Below, one piece after another: positions 48,505-58,334 of a stretch of DNA of 64,000 nucleotides; the first letter of the stretch is position 1, and each line of letters starts with the position of its first letter. The translations under genes and the position numbers were made by a program. Origin of the DNA: Candidatus Saccharibacteria bacterium UBA6040 (GTDB lineage Bacteria; Patescibacteriota; Saccharimonadia; Saccharimonadales; Saccharimonadaceae); assembly GCA_002429245.1 (NCBI GenBank), contig DIZA01000007.1:1-64000 (forward strand), given 5' to 3'. A model generated the notes under the pieces. That model was not told where the DNA came from and made no database searches. It saw only the letters and a program-made list of their open reading frames with translations.

Positions 48505-48954
48505 ATGAAGATCTATTTGGGCAGTGATCACAACGGCTTCCATATGAAGGAAAAAGTTTTCGCATACCTTGCGAAGCATGGGTATGATGTTCAAGACGTC
48601 GGCGACGAGCAGCTTGATCCCGAAGACGACTTTCCGCAATTTGCGCAAGCCGCTGCCCTGAAGGTCCTCGGCGAAGAAGAGGGTGAAGCGCGTGCAATCC
48701 TTCTTTGCGGTGGCGGTCAGGGTATGGCGATGGCCGCTAATCGTTTCAAGGGTATTCGGGCGAGTGTTGTCTGGGATGCTTTTGAAGCAAAAATGACTCG
48801 CAACGATAATGACAGCAACGTTCTTTCTTTGCCTTCTCGTATTCTCGAATCAGAAGACGGTACTTGGGAGGGAATTATCGAAACGTGGCTGAACACCCCA
48901 TTTGCGGCGGCACCACGGTATAAAAGGCGTAATGACCAGATTGACGAGCTGTAA
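48505..48954 (+). CDS. rpiB: Ribose-5-phosphate isomerase B (RpiB/LacA/LacB family)
   Basis: 149 residues. MKIYLGSDHNGFHMKEKVFAYL carries the substrate-phosphate loop with D and H, and ILLCGGGQGMAMAANRFKGIRAS is the family's conserved centre, where the usual active-site Cys/Thr-G motif (CGTGxG) reads CGGGQG. Interconverts ribose-5-P and ribulose-5-P. It is the first of a run with rpe and the transketolase halves; 2 nt separate it from rpe. Confidence 0.88.
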   Translation: MKIYLGSDHNGFHMKEKVFAYLAKHGYDVQDVGDEQLDPEDDFPQFAQAAALKVLGEEEGEARAILLCGGGQGMAMAANRFKGIRASVVWDAFEAKMTRNDNDSNVLSLPSRILESEDGTWEGIIETWLNTPFAAAPRYKRRNDQIDEL

Positions 48955-48956
48955 AG

Positions 48957-49601
48957 ATGGCTGTCATCGCACCGACGATTCTTTCCGAAACAGCCGACGA
49001 CTATAAAGCGTCGGTTGATAGTTTGACGCCGTTTGCGCAACGAGTACACATTGATATTAGTGATGGCGAATTTGCACCGAACTTTTTACTTGGTGAAGGA
49101 CAGCTGTACTGGCCAAAAGAATGGCAAGTTGATATTCACGCGATGGTTGCACGACCAAGCGAACACCTTGCTCAGTTAGTTGCATTAAAACCGAACCTGA
49201 TTATTTTTCATGCTGAGGTTCAGGAAGATCGCGCAGCATTGGTTACTCAGATCAAAGCTGCTGGCATTAAGGCCGGGGTCGCACTCTTACGGACGACGGT
49301 TCCGTCAACACTCGCTGACGTTATTAAATTAGTTGACCATGTCATGATTTTCTCGGGTGAACTGGGGAAAAATGGTGGGACGGCCAGTCTGATGCAACTA
49401 GAGAAAGTACGTCTGATCAAAGCCATCAACCCAGCTGTCGAAATTGGCTGGGATGGGGGCGTGAACATTGAGAATGCTTACACTCTTGCTCAGGGGAATG
49501 TAAATGTTCTGAATGTCGGCGGTGCAATAAAAACCGCCGCAGATCCAGCAGAGGCGTACGCAGCATTGACTAAAGAAATTAATAAACACGGAGTAATTTA
49601 G
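48957..49601 (+). CDS. rpe: Ribulose-phosphate 3-epimerase family protein, atypical loop
   Basis: TIM-barrel epimerase, 214 residues. All four metal ligands can be placed: His and Asp of VHIDISDGEFAP, His of VDIHAMV, and Asp of GWDGGV. The phosphate-closing loop that normally reads MxVxPGxxGQ is here MIFSGELGKNGG, so substrate handling may differ. Position between rpiB and transketolase supports a pentose-phosphate role. Confidence 0.8.
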   Translation: MAVIAPTILSETADDYKASVDSLTPFAQRVHIDISDGEFAPNFLLGEGQLYWPKEWQVDIHAMVARPSEHLAQLVALKPNLIIFHAEVQEDRAALVTQIKAAGIKAGVALLRTTVPSTLADVIKLVDHVMIFSGELGKNGGTASLMQLEKVRLIKAINPAVEIGWDGGVNIENAYTLAQGNVNVLNVGGAIKTAADPAEAYAALTKEINKHGVI

Positions 49602-50465
49602 GTGGATAAATTAACGGTACCGCAGATTCAACAGAAGGCGAACGATATTCGCGAAGATATTATTCGGATGCTTGAAAAAGCAGGCAGTGGACATAGCGCT
49701 GGTCCGCTTGGTATGGCAGACATGATGGCGGCACTGTACTTCAACATTATGAACATTCGCCCCGAAGAACCAGAGTGGTCTGATCGCGATGTGTTCTTCC
49801 TCAGTAATGGACACACCGTACCAGTCCAGTACGCGACGATGGCCGAAGCTGGCTACTTTGACAAAGAAGAGCTTTTGACACTCCGTCAATTCGGCAGTCG
49901 TCTTCAAGGTCACCCTGAACGTGAACGTCTTCCTGGCCTTGAAAACACTAGTGGTCCTCTCGGTAGTGGGCTTTCTCAAGCGGCAGGCTATGCATACAGC
50001 CTTCAGTACATCGATGACATCAAGCACCGCTTTGTGTATGTGATGCTGGGTGATGGTGAACTCGATGAAGGTAATATCTGGGAAGCGGCGATGTTCGCTG
50101 GCAAAAATAAGCTTTCTCAACTGATTGGGTTTATCGATCGTAATAACATTCAGATTGACGGCAGTACTGAAGATGTCATGCCGCTTGAAGACCTCAAGGG
50201 TAAATGGGAATCATTCGGTTGGCACGTGCTGGAAATCGACGGGCACAACATCGAAAGTATTATCGACGCTACTAGCCAGGGCCGAGCAATTACAAACCGT
50301 CCGACGATGATTATTGCTCACACAATCCCCGGAAAAGGTGTTGACTTTATGGAATATGATTACAAATGGCACGGGACTCCACCGAACAGTGATCAAGCAA
50401 AACTTGCCCTCGAAAAACTACGAACCCTTGATGGAAAAATTACGCACGAAGGAGCCGGAGTATGA
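49602..50465 (+). CDS. tktA: Transketolase, N-terminal (ThDP pyrophosphate-binding) subunit
   Basis: 287 residues covering only the PP domain. It contains GSGHSAGPLGMADMMAALYF, the substrate His region, PLGSGLSQAAGYAYS, and the ThDP motif GDGELDEGNIWEAA...NNIQIDG. The Pyr domain is encoded by the next gene, as in archaeal and several bacterial split transketolases. The GTG start follows the rpe stop TAG with no gap. Stop and next start overlap (ATGA). Confidence 0.93.
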   Translation: MDKLTVPQIQQKANDIREDIIRMLEKAGSGHSAGPLGMADMMAALYFNIMNIRPEEPEWSDRDVFFLSNGHTVPVQYATMAEAGYFDKEELLTLRQFGSRLQGHPERERLPGLENTSGPLGSGLSQAAGYAYSLQYIDDIKHRFVYVMLGDGELDEGNIWEAAMFAGKNKLSQLIGFIDRNNIQIDGSTEDVMPLEDLKGKWESFGWHVLEIDGHNIESIIDATSQGRAITNRPTMIIAHTIPGKGVDFMEYDYKWHGTPPNSDQAKLALEKLRTLDGKITHEGAGV

Positions 50466-51457
50466 CCTATCCACTAGACCCGAACTTGTTTACTGATGAT
50501 GTGAAGCTTGACCCAACTCGTGCCGGCTTTGGTCGTGGCCTTAAGGCCGCTGGTGAAGCAAACGAAGCGATTGTTGCCCTTTGTGCTGACTTGACCGAAA
50601 GTACGCAGATGCACCTCTTTAAAGAAGCATTTCCGAAGCGTTTTATTGAAATTGGTGTGGCTGAACAAAACCTTGTGACTGTTGCGAGTGGTATGGCACG
50701 TGCAGGAAAGATCCCTTTTACTAGTAGCTATGCGGCTTTTAGTCCAGGACGTAACTGGGAGCAAATTCGTACGACTATCGCGCTAAACAACCAGCCTGTA
50801 AAGATTGTCGGTTCACATGCCGGCATTTACACAGGTAAAGACGGTGCGACACACCAAATGCTCGAAGACATTGCATTGATGCGTGTATTACCTCGCATGG
50901 TTGTTGTTGCGCCTGGTGACGCAATTGAAGCTGAGAAGGCAACAAAGGCGATCGCAGAGAATGGCCAGCCAAGTTATATTCGTCTTGCTCGCGAAAAGAC
51001 ACCTGTCTTTAGCTTGGACGAATCTCCTTTTGAGATTGGTAAAGCCTACGTACTCAAAGAGGGAACCGACGTCGCACTTATGGGTACTGGAACGATGACC
51101 TATCAGCTGCTTCTTGCTGCTAAAATTTTGGCAGAGCAAGGCATTAACGCTGAAGTCGTTCACGTTCCGACAATTAAACCGCTTGACGATGAGACAATCC
51201 TCGCAAGTGCTAAAAAGACGGGACGAGTCATTACTGCTGAAGAGGCTCAAATTGCTAGTGGATTTGGAAGCGCGATTGCGGAACTCTTATCCGAGAAGCT
51301 CCCAATGCCAGTAAAGCGCTTTGGCGTTCAAGATCGCTTCGGTGAGTCGGGAGATCCGAAGGACATCTTTAAGTCACTTCGTCTTACCGGTGAGCAGTTT
51401 GCTGAAGATATAGCGAAATGGTGTGAAGAAACACCCCGTTATCATCAAGAAGCATAA
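50462..51457 (+). CDS. tktB: Transketolase, C-terminal (Pyr and C-domain) subunit
   Basis: 331 residues. The Pyr domain has LTESTQMHLFKEAFPKRFIEIGVAEQNLV with the catalytic Glu, FTSSYAAFSPGRNWEQIR, and GGE-less loop SHAGIYTGKDGATHQMLEDIA. The C-terminal domain contains ALMGTGTMTYQLLLAAKIL. It pairs with the upstream subunit to give one full active site; the ATGA overlap supports equal synthesis. Confidence 0.93.
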   Translation: MTYPLDPNLFTDDVKLDPTRAGFGRGLKAAGEANEAIVALCADLTESTQMHLFKEAFPKRFIEIGVAEQNLVTVASGMARAGKIPFTSSYAAFSPGRNWEQIRTTIALNNQPVKIVGSHAGIYTGKDGATHQMLEDIALMRVLPRMVVVAPGDAIEAEKATKAIAENGQPSYIRLAREKTPVFSLDESPFEIGKAYVLKEGTDVALMGTGTMTYQLLLAAKILAEQGINAEVVHVPTIKPLDDETILASAKKTGRVITAEEAQIASGFGSAIAELLSEKLPMPVKRFGVQDRFGESGDPKDIFKSLRLTGEQFAEDIAKWCEETPRYHQEA

Positions 51458-51461
51458 GTGG

Positions 51462-51467
51462 TATACT
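51462..51467 (+). promoter_or_regulatory. -10 element of fba
   Basis: TATACT just behind the transketolase stop; the leader of about 40 nt carries CAGGGGGGC before ATG 51515. Confidence 0.55.
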
Positions 51468-51514
51468 AATTTCAAAGCTACATTTTTAGAAAAAACTTCA
51501 GGGGGGCAACGATC

Positions 51515-52426
51515 ATGGGACTAACGATTCGAGAGATTCGCGACAATACGACGCGAGCACGGCATTTAATGCAACGATCACGACAACAACACTTTGCTGT
51601 CGGCGCATTTAACATCGACAACCAAGAGACACTCATTGCGATTGCACAAGCAGCGCAGAAGCTAAACGCTCCTGTCCTTGTTGAAGTCAGTGACGGCGAA
51701 GTAAAAGCGCTTGGAATTGAAAACATCCGCGACATGGTTGATAACTACAAAGTTCAATACGGTATCGAAATGTACCTAAACCTTGATCACAGTCCAACTG
51801 TTGAGGATTGTAAGCGTGCGATTGACGCCGGATTTGAATTCATTCACATCGATATTTCTCAAGCAAACCACGACGCGACAACTGAAGAAATTATTGAAAA
51901 GACAAAAGAAGTTGTTGAGTATGCCAAGTTTACGGGTGCGCTTGTTGAAAGCGAACCACACTACTTTGGTGGAAGCAGCAACGTTCACACCGAGAACATT
52001 GATTACGAAGAAATCAAGAAGACCTTCTCGACTCCTGAAGGAACAAAATCATTCGTTGAAGCGACAGGTATCGACACTTACGCAGCGGCAATTGGAAACC
52101 TTCACGGAAAGTACCCTGTTCCAAAAGAACTCGACCTTGAACTCCTTCAGCGAATTCGTGACTCAATTGAATGCCAGATCAGCCTACACGGTGGAAGTGG
52201 TACGCCGCTCAACCAGTTCGAAGAAGCTGCTCGTATCGGCGTCAGCAAGATCAATATCAACAGCGACATGCGTTTTGCATTCCGCGAAGAGTTGGTAAAA
52301 GTGCTCGCAGAACACCCAGATGAATACGCAGTCGTGAAGCTAATGCCTCAAGTATATGGGGCAGTCCAAGTCGTTGTTGAAGAGAAAATCAACGCCTTTG
52401 GAAGTGCTGGTAAAGCGGTAGTATAA
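51515..52426 (+). CDS. fba: Class II fructose-bisphosphate aldolase
   Basis: Zinc-dependent aldolase, 303 residues. Metal and substrate residues are in YLNLDHSPTVEDC (His-Asp), GALVESEPHYFGGSSN, AAAIGNLHGKYP (His) and ISLHGGSGTP (His). KINNSDMR-like ISKININSDMRFAF completes the DHAP site. It converts FBP to triose phosphates or the reverse. It is followed 3 nt later by a sugar kinase. Confidence 0.94.
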   Translation: MGLTIREIRDNTTRARHLMQRSRQQHFAVGAFNIDNQETLIAIAQAAQKLNAPVLVEVSDGEVKALGIENIRDMVDNYKVQYGIEMYLNLDHSPTVEDCKRAIDAGFEFIHIDISQANHDATTEEIIEKTKEVVEYAKFTGALVESEPHYFGGSSNVHTENIDYEEIKKTFSTPEGTKSFVEATGIDTYAAAIGNLHGKYPVPKELDLELLQRIRDSIECQISLHGGSGTPLNQFEEAARIGVSKININSDMRFAFREELVKVLAEHPDEYAVVKLMPQVYGAVQVVVEEKINAFGSAGKAVV

Positions 52427-52429
52427 TTT

Positions 52430-53395
52430 ATGGCCGTTCCGACCATCATCACAATTGGTAAAGCGACACAGGACGTCTTTGTTAAGAGTTCCAATACGTT
52501 CAAGCAGCAACGTCACAAGGGTGTTCTCTACGAACAACTTCCTGTTGGGCAAAAGCTTGACCTCGATGAGGTTATCTTTGCGACTGGCGGAAACGTCACA
52601 AACGCTGCCGTTACCTTTGCTCGTCAGGGCCTTCATAGTCGTTACATGTGGTGTATCGGAACTGACGTCGCGAGCGAAGCGATTCTTCAGTCTCTTGATA
52701 AAGAAGGCGTTGATACATCACAGGTCACACAAAGCGAAGCCTATCGTGCCAGTTATTCTTTGATCCTAATGCTAGAAGGTGGTGAGCGAACAATTCTTAA
52801 TTACAAAGGAACGAAGCTTCCTTCAGACACAAAAGATCTCGATTTTAGTGTGATTGAAAAAGGTGACTGGCTATATCTTTCGGCACTTGGCGACATGGAA
52901 TTGCTTGAAAAGATTATTACTCGTGCAGCAAAGCACGGTGTGAAGGTGATGTTGAACCCAGCAGGTGCGGAACTAAAAGAGCCAACAAAACTCCGGGCAC
53001 TGCTTGAAGACGTTGAAATTTTAGCAGTTAACAAAGAAGAAGCTCAGCAAATCGTGTCGGGTGAAAGCATGGAAGAACTTGTTCGCCACGCCAATCACTA
53101 CTGTCCTGTCGTGATTGTCTCTGATGGTCCACATGGTGCCATCGCAACCGACGGCGAGACGATTGTTGAAGCTGGTATGTATGAAGATGTTCCCGTCGTT
53201 GATCGAACCGGAGGTGGTGATGCCTTTGGATCTGGCTTCCTTAGTCAGTTTGCGCAAGGTAAGTCACTAAAAGAATCAATGATCTTCGCAAGTGCGAACT
53301 CGACATCAGTTGTCACGAAAATTGGGGCAAAAGAAGGCATTTTACGCGAAGGTGTCGTGCTGCACGACATGCCGATTAAAGAGAGGGAAATCTAA
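52430..53395 (+). CDS. PfkB-family carbohydrate kinase
   Basis: Ribokinase-fold kinase, 321 residues. Family pattern 1 is ATGGNVTNAAVTFARQG and pattern 2 is VDRTGGGDAFGSGFLSQFA with the catalytic Asp and anion hole. Potential substrates are ribose, fructose, fructose-6-P or a nucleoside; position directly after fba suggests a sugar or sugar phosphate of this pathway. Its stop overlaps the next start (TAATG). Confidence 0.9.
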   Translation: MAVPTIITIGKATQDVFVKSSNTFKQQRHKGVLYEQLPVGQKLDLDEVIFATGGNVTNAAVTFARQGLHSRYMWCIGTDVASEAILQSLDKEGVDTSQVTQSEAYRASYSLILMLEGGERTILNYKGTKLPSDTKDLDFSVIEKGDWLYLSALGDMELLEKIITRAAKHGVKVMLNPAGAELKEPTKLRALLEDVEILAVNKEEAQQIVSGESMEELVRHANHYCPVVIVSDGPHGAIATDGETIVEAGMYEDVPVVDRTGGGDAFGSGFLSQFAQGKSLKESMIFASANSTSVVTKIGAKEGILREGVVLHDMPIKEREI

Positions 53396-55347
53396 TGGCT
53401 AAATTTTTACGAGACTTACTTGACGCTGAAGAGCCTCTGTTTTCGGAGTCACTTCGTCAACTAGAGCAGGCAAGTGGCCGTCAGGCTGCTGATACAAAAC
53501 TTATCGGTGACATCACTGCGATGGCACATGAAAACCTTCGTCAAATGGGACTGAATCCTGCGACATCGACTGGTGAAGAAGTCTACCATGGCCTTGAGGC
53601 TCGACTAAAAACAGACCTCAAACGCTTAACTCGCATTATTGGTGCCGAAGAGTCCGAAGATGTCCGTTATCTTGTGCCGTTTATGGTGAAAGCCGCAAAT
53701 AGCGTCAAGTTTAACCGTAAAGTATTCGTTATCAAGCATGAAAGTGCTAAAAACCTCCTTCGTCAGATGCCTCCAAAGACTCTGATGGAAAAGCTTGGCT
53801 ACGATGACATCGAGTCTATGTTTGATCACGAGGATTTTGCCGAACTCTACACTGCCTTGCGTTTCTCTGAAGGCCCAGACTGGCTCAATAAGTACGATGA
53901 ACTATTCGAAAAAGTGACACCTGACGATTACGAAGAGCGTGACCTGCAAATTGTGGTCATGGATCACGACAAGTATGTCGATCTTGCAGCTCACTTTGTC
54001 CAAAAGAAGCTCCACAACGTCACGCACACCAAAGAGATGGGTGTGATTGTCGTTGTTCCTATGTACGCCAAGACAATGCGCGGTTTGGTCCTTAAGACGC
54101 TACCACTTTTGTTCCACTACATGAACGAAGTGAAACTCTATTCGACATTCTTCAAGTTAAAAAGCCAACAGCCGCATTTTGGTAAGACAGTCGTAAGTAC
54201 GCTTCAGGCTGATCCTGGGGATGCGAGTCAAATGGTGGGACACAAGATCCACTGGCGCGTGATTCAACGTTACCTTGGTAAACACAAGGAAGACAACATC
54301 AGTATGGTCGCCTTTGAGCCACACGTACAACCAGAGGACCTTCACTGGCGTCGCGCAGAAGACCTTTTGTATGAACTTGATCCTGAACTTGAGTTTTGGA
54401 AAGATCGTGACTTTGTCGGACTAGTGTACGATGGCTTCCCGATTGCCTTTAATTTGTTTGACGTCAGCTTCGCCTACTCGAATAGCGAACCATACGAGAA
54501 TCGGTACGCATACCACTTCCGTGAAAGTCTCTGGAACGAAATCTTCGTTCGTTATATGGGCTTTAAGAATCTTGCAAGGCAAGTGCTTGAACAACTCGAT
54601 AACAGTATGGTTGCCCCAGAGAAGCTTCCTGTTACCAAACCAAAAACTGTTCCTGCGCTTCGACGCGAGAATGCAAAACACGACATCTTAATTCGTCGTA
54701 AACTGATCGATGCTGCCGAAGACCGTCTTGATGGCGTGACTGAGGAATTCGATAAGGTATTCAATATGCTGGGTAAGTACAGTAAAACAGTGACTGTTTT
54801 CGGAACAGCTCGAAAGCCACAGGAAGACGGCATCTCGTGGAATGCCTATGAACTCGCTCGTCGTTTTGCGGTTGATGGTTATGCCGTTGTGACGGGTGGT
54901 GGCTACGGCGTTATGGAAGCGGCCAATAGGGGTGCTTACGATGCCGGTGGAGATTCAATCGGATTGAACATCCTTCTTCCTCACGAGCAAAGTTTGAATA
55001 ACTACACAACTGAAAGTTTCCAATTCCAACACTTCTTTGGACGTAAGGTTGCAATGACTCTTGATGCAAGTGGGTATGTGTTCTTTGCAGGTGGTTTTGG
55101 AACACTCGACGAATTATTTGAAATCTTGGCGTTAGAAGAAACAAATAAAATTCCACGCGCACCAATCATCTTGGTTGGCTCAGACTTTTGGGGACCGATA
55201 GATGAAATGATTAAAAAGGTACTACTAGAACGATTCGGTACGATTAGTAACGAGGACCACGAGTTGTACAGTGTCATGGATAATCACGACGATATCATCC
55301 ACAAAATCAATCAGTATGAACGAAAATTGAACGCACCAAAAGAGTAA
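53395..55347 (+). CDS. Large unknown domain fused to a C-terminal LOG-like Rossmann domain, 650 aa
   Basis: The C-terminal 200 residues are a LOG/TIGR00730-type nucleotide-binding domain: VTVFGTARKP, YAVVTGGGYGVMEAANRGA, and FFAGGFGTLDELFEILAL, which is the PGGxGTxxE motif with Phe for the first Gly-Pro position. LOG enzymes release the base from cytokinin or purine monophosphates. The 430-residue N-terminal part is soluble and rich in charged residues (DHDKYVDLAAHFVQKK, GDASQMVGHKIHWRVI), and I do not recognise it. Coupled to the sugar kinase by TAATG, which hints at ribose-phosphate or nucleotide salvage. Confidence 0.8.
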   Translation: MAKFLRDLLDAEEPLFSESLRQLEQASGRQAADTKLIGDITAMAHENLRQMGLNPATSTGEEVYHGLEARLKTDLKRLTRIIGAEESEDVRYLVPFMVKAANSVKFNRKVFVIKHESAKNLLRQMPPKTLMEKLGYDDIESMFDHEDFAELYTALRFSEGPDWLNKYDELFEKVTPDDYEERDLQIVVMDHDKYVDLAAHFVQKKLHNVTHTKEMGVIVVVPMYAKTMRGLVLKTLPLLFHYMNEVKLYSTFFKLKSQQPHFGKTVVSTLQADPGDASQMVGHKIHWRVIQRYLGKHKEDNISMVAFEPHVQPEDLHWRRAEDLLYELDPELEFWKDRDFVGLVYDGFPIAFNLFDVSFAYSNSEPYENRYAYHFRESLWNEIFVRYMGFKNLARQVLEQLDNSMVAPEKLPVTKPKTVPALRRENAKHDILIRRKLIDAAEDRLDGVTEEFDKVFNMLGKYSKTVTVFGTARKPQEDGISWNAYELARRFAVDGYAVVTGGGYGVMEAANRGAYDAGGDSIGLNILLPHEQSLNNYTTESFQFQHFFGRKVAMTLDASGYVFFAGGFGTLDELFEILALEETNKIPRAPIILVGSDFWGPIDEMIKKVLLERFGTISNEDHELYSVMDNHDDIIHKINQYERKLNAPKE

Positions 55348-55362
55348 GCATTTACATTTTGA

Positions 55363-55383
55363 GTTAAGCGAATTATGCTTAAC
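55363..55383 (+). repeat. Inverted repeat GTTAAGC-N7-GCTTAAC (repeat copy C)
   Basis: A perfect 7-bp inverted repeat around GAATTAT. The core TTAAG-N3-ATTATGCTTAA matches copies at 12507 and 13744. It lies upstream of the 55411 gene and may be a promoter or operator. Confidence 0.5.
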
Positions 55384-55410
55384 ATAAGATAACGTAGTGG
55401 GGTTACGAAA

Positions 55411-55998
55411 ATGGCGAGGACTCAGGGTAAGAAGAGGCTTATAGCGGCGATCGTTGTTCTAGGAATAGTGCTTCTTATTGTGGGCGTGATCGTTGTTGCG
55501 AAAAACGTCAGCCAGAAGCCTGCAACCAAGACGACTGACACCTCAAAAACGTCAGCTGACATCACAAAAGATGCTTCAACGACCGAGACTGACACAACCG
55601 ATCCTTCGACAACAAATACGACAGCCTCTCCATCCGTCGATCCTGCAACATTGACTTCGATTGATGTTCAACCACTCGGCATTGCTGTTTCCTACACTAA
55701 GGGCGTTGGTGCGTTTAACTTTGAAGTGAAGAAAACAGCCGATCAAACACAATATGTTGAATTTAGTTCAACTGACCTTGCGGGCACGAAATGTACAGAC
55801 GATAATGGTCTCTTTGCCTCTATTATCAAGAACCCAAGTTCTAGTGAAGTGCAGGCAACGATCACGCAGACGGTAAAAGTAGGCAACGATACCTATGGAT
55901 TATCACTCGCGGGCAAGGGCTGTACCAGCAATCCTGATTTGCTCGATCAGTACCAGACCGCGTTTACCAACGGATTCCCGAGCCTCAAAGCGCTATAA
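55411..55998 (+). CDS. Membrane-anchored hypothetical protein, 195 aa
   Basis: Unrecognised. A basic N-terminus and one TM helix (about 10-31, LIAAIVVLGIVLLIVGVIVVA) are followed by a Thr/Asp/Ser linker of about 45 residues and an extracytoplasmic domain of about 110 residues with two cysteines (GTKCTDD and GKGCTSN) that could form a disulfide. The general build matches several anchored proteins in this window. It has no clear terminator; uvrB begins 24 nt downstream with its own promoter. Confidence 0.7.
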   Translation: MARTQGKKRLIAAIVVLGIVLLIVGVIVVAKNVSQKPATKTTDTSKTSADITKDASTTETDTTDPSTTNTTASPSVDPATLTSIDVQPLGIAVSYTKGVGAFNFEVKKTADQTQYVEFSSTDLAGTKCTDDNGLFASIIKNPSSSEVQATITQTVKVGNDTYGLSLAGKGCTSNPDLLDQYQTAFTNGFPSLKAL

Positions 55999-56007
55999 GA
56001 TTTATAG

Positions 56008-56013
56008 TATAAT
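56008..56013 (+). promoter_or_regulatory. -10 element of uvrB (leaderless)
   Basis: TATAAT, 8 nt before ATG 56022, no ribosome-binding site in between. Confidence 0.6.
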
Positions 56014-56021
56014 AGATACTA

Positions 56022-57992
56022 ATGGATCAAACATTTCGCTTACAATCGCCGTATAAACCGACAGGCGACCAGCCGTCAGCTATCGCTGGCCTTATTAAGG
56101 GTCTCGAAAAAGGCGATAAAGAACAGACACTGCTTGGTGTGACAGGGAGCGGAAAAACCTTTACGATGGCAAATATTATTGCTAATCGTGGCGTACCGAC
56201 ACTTGTCCTTGCGCATAATAAGACGCTGGCTGCACAGCTATATAGCGAATTTAAATCATTCTTCCCTGATAACGAAGTTCACTACTTCGTCAGTTACTTC
56301 GATTATTACCAACCAGAAGCCTATATTGCCAGTAGCGATACGTTTATCGAAAAAGATAGTCGCATTAATGACGAGATCGATCGGCTTCGTCATGCGGCAA
56401 CGACGGCATTATTAACGCGTCGAGATACGATCATTGTCGCCAGCGTCAGCTGTATCTACGGTATTGGATCACCTGATGATTATGCTGAAATGTCTATTAC
56501 GATTAAAAAAGGCGAGCGTCGTCAGCAGGATAAATTCGTTCGACTGTTAACCGACATTCAGTACCAGCGAAATGATATTGATTTTCACCGCGGAACATTC
56601 CGTGTTCGCGGTGATATTGTTGACGTGTTTCCAGCAGGAAGTGATGTTGCGTACCGAATCGAGTTCTTTGGCGATGAAGTCGAACGTATTACGCGTATTG
56701 ACCCACTCACTGGTGAAATTCTGGGCGAGCCAAATGAGACGACCGTCTTTCCAAGTAGTCACTACGTCACACCTCGCGCAAAACTTGATCATGCAATCGA
56801 AGAAATTAAAAAAGAATTTGAAGAACGAGTAGAATACTTTGATTCTCACGATATGCTTCTGGAAGCACAGCGTTTAACGCAGCGGACAAAGTATGATATC
56901 GAGATGCTGGAAGAGACTGGGTTTGTTAAGGGCATTGAGAACTATAGCCGTTATCTGACAAACCGTGAACCAGGTGAACAACCGGCAACGTTGCTGGACT
57001 ATTTTCCTGATGACTTTATGCTGTTTGTTGACGAAAGTCACATGACTTTACCGCAAGTTCGCGGAATGTATAATGGTGACCGTGCTCGTAAAGAGGTCTT
57101 GGTCGATCACGGATTCCGTATGCCAAGCGCACTCGATAATCGCCCACTCACATTCGATGAGTTTAATCGCCACATCAACAAGGCGATTTATGTTTCCGCA
57201 ACGCCTGCTGAATATGAACTGGCGCATAGTCCGGAACCGGTGCAGCAGATTATTCGTCCAACCGGGTTGATTGACCCTGAGATTATTATTCGTCCAACCA
57301 CAGGACAGATAGATGATTTGATTGCTGAAATTCGTGAACGAGTTGAGAAAAAACAGCGTGTATTGGTCACGACGCTGACAAAGCGTATGTCGGAAGACCT
57401 TTCAACGTATTTGCAGGAGCTTGATATCAAGACGGCCTACATTCACAGTGAAGTCGATACGCTTGAACGAAGTGATATCTTACGCGACCTACGATCGGGT
57501 GTTTATGATGTTCTTGTTGGCATTAACTTGCTTCGTGAGGGACTCGACCTTCCCGAGGTAAGTCTGGTCGCAATTATTGATGCCGATAAAGAAGGCTTCC
57601 TTCGCAGTACCAGTGCGCTTATTCAAACAATTGGTCGCGCAGCACGTCACCTTGATGGGAAAGTACTCATGTATGCCGATAGAATTACCGATTCGATGCA
57701 ACGCGCAATCGATGAAACGGGCCGTCGTCGTACAATTCAGACTGCCTATAATGTCGAACATAACATCACGCCGACGAGTGTTGCCAAAGAAATTGACGAA
57801 GGACTCCGTGCGATTATCCCAAAGAAAGAGGATCAGACGCCAAAACTAAATCTCAAGAAAATTCCAAAAGATGAGTATGCAAGTTTGGTGAAAGACCTTT
57901 CGGCACAGATGGATCTTGCCAGTGCAAATCTTGAATTTGAAAAAGCCGCAGAACTTCGTGATGTCATTGCTGATATTCGCTCGAAAATGTAA
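56022..57992 (+). CDS. uvrB: Excinuclease ABC subunit B
   Basis: DNA-damage verification helicase of nucleotide excision repair, 656 residues. Walker [16 protein letters not shown], beta-hairpin region [22 protein letters not shown]-like [17 protein letters not shown], motif [22 protein letters not shown] and QTIGRAARH, and the C-terminal UVR domain ([17 protein letters not shown]) that contacts UvrC. Full length. uvrA and uvrC are not in the window. Confidence 0.97.
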   Translation: MDQTFRLQSPYKPTGDQPSAIAGLIKGLEKGDKEQTLLGVTGSGKTFTMANIIANRGVPTLVLAHNKTLAAQLYSEFKSFFPDNEVHYFVSYFDYYQPEAYIASSDTFIEKDSRINDEIDRLRHAATTALLTRRDTIIVASVSCIYGIGSPDDYAEMSITIKKGERRQQDKFVRLLTDIQYQRNDIDFHRGTFRVRGDIVDVFPAGSDVAYRIEFFGDEVERITRIDPLTGEILGEPNETTVFPSSHYVTPRAKLDHAIEEIKKEFEERVEYFDSHDMLLEAQRLTQRTKYDIEMLEETGFVKGIENYSRYLTNREPGEQPATLLDYFPDDFMLFVDESHMTLPQVRGMYNGDRARKEVLVDHGFRMPSALDNRPLTFDEFNRHINKAIYVSATPAEYELAHSPEPVQQIIRPTGLIDPEIIIRPTTGQIDDLIAEIRERVEKKQRVLVTTLTKRMSEDLSTYLQELDIKTAYIHSEVDTLERSDILRDLRSGVYDVLVGINLLREGLDLPEVSLVAIIDADKEGFLRSTSALIQTIGRAARHLDGKVLMYADRITDSMQRAIDETGRRRTIQTAYNVEHNITPTSVAKEIDEGLRAIIPKKEDQTPKLNLKKIPKDEYASLVKDLSAQMDLASANLEFEKAAELRDVIADIRSKM

Positions 57993-58027
57993 CCCCTTAA
58001 AATTCTTTGTTATCGTTCATATTACGG

Positions 58028-58033
58028 TATAAT
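58028..58033 (+). promoter_or_regulatory. -10 element of the gatCAB operon
   Basis: TATAAT, 8 nt before the gatC ATG at 58042; leaderless like the neighbouring uvrB. Confidence 0.6.
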
Positions 58034-58041
58034 ATAATGAT

Positions 58042-58332
58042 ATGACACAAATCTCACATGATGACGTGCAACACCTTGCACAGCTCAGTAGTTTGCAGCT
58101 TACAGATGACGAAGTCGGAGCGCTCCAGATTGACCTCGAAAATATCGTTGGCTATATTCAGCAACTCGATGAACTTGATACAACTGGAGTTGACCCAACC
58201 TATCAAGTGACTGATCTTGAAAACGTCTGGCGTGATGACGTCGTTGATAACTACGGGATCGATAAGGCAACGTTGCTGGCGCTTGCACCCGCAACCGAAG
58301 CAGAGCAAATAAAGGTTCCAAAGGTTCTATAG
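58042..58332 (+). CDS. gatC: Asp/Glu-tRNA amidotransferase subunit C
   Basis: 96-residue helper that wraps around GatA and GatB. ISHDDVQHLAQLSSLQLTDDE is the standard GatC start and LDTTGVDPTYQV the central P-loop-like strand. Two bases separate it from gatA. Leaderless promoter upstream. Confidence 0.94.
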   Translation: MTQISHDDVQHLAQLSSLQLTDDEVGALQIDLENIVGYIQQLDELDTTGVDPTYQVTDLENVWRDDVVDNYGIDKATLLALAPATEAEQIKVPKVL

Positions 58333-58334
58333 CG

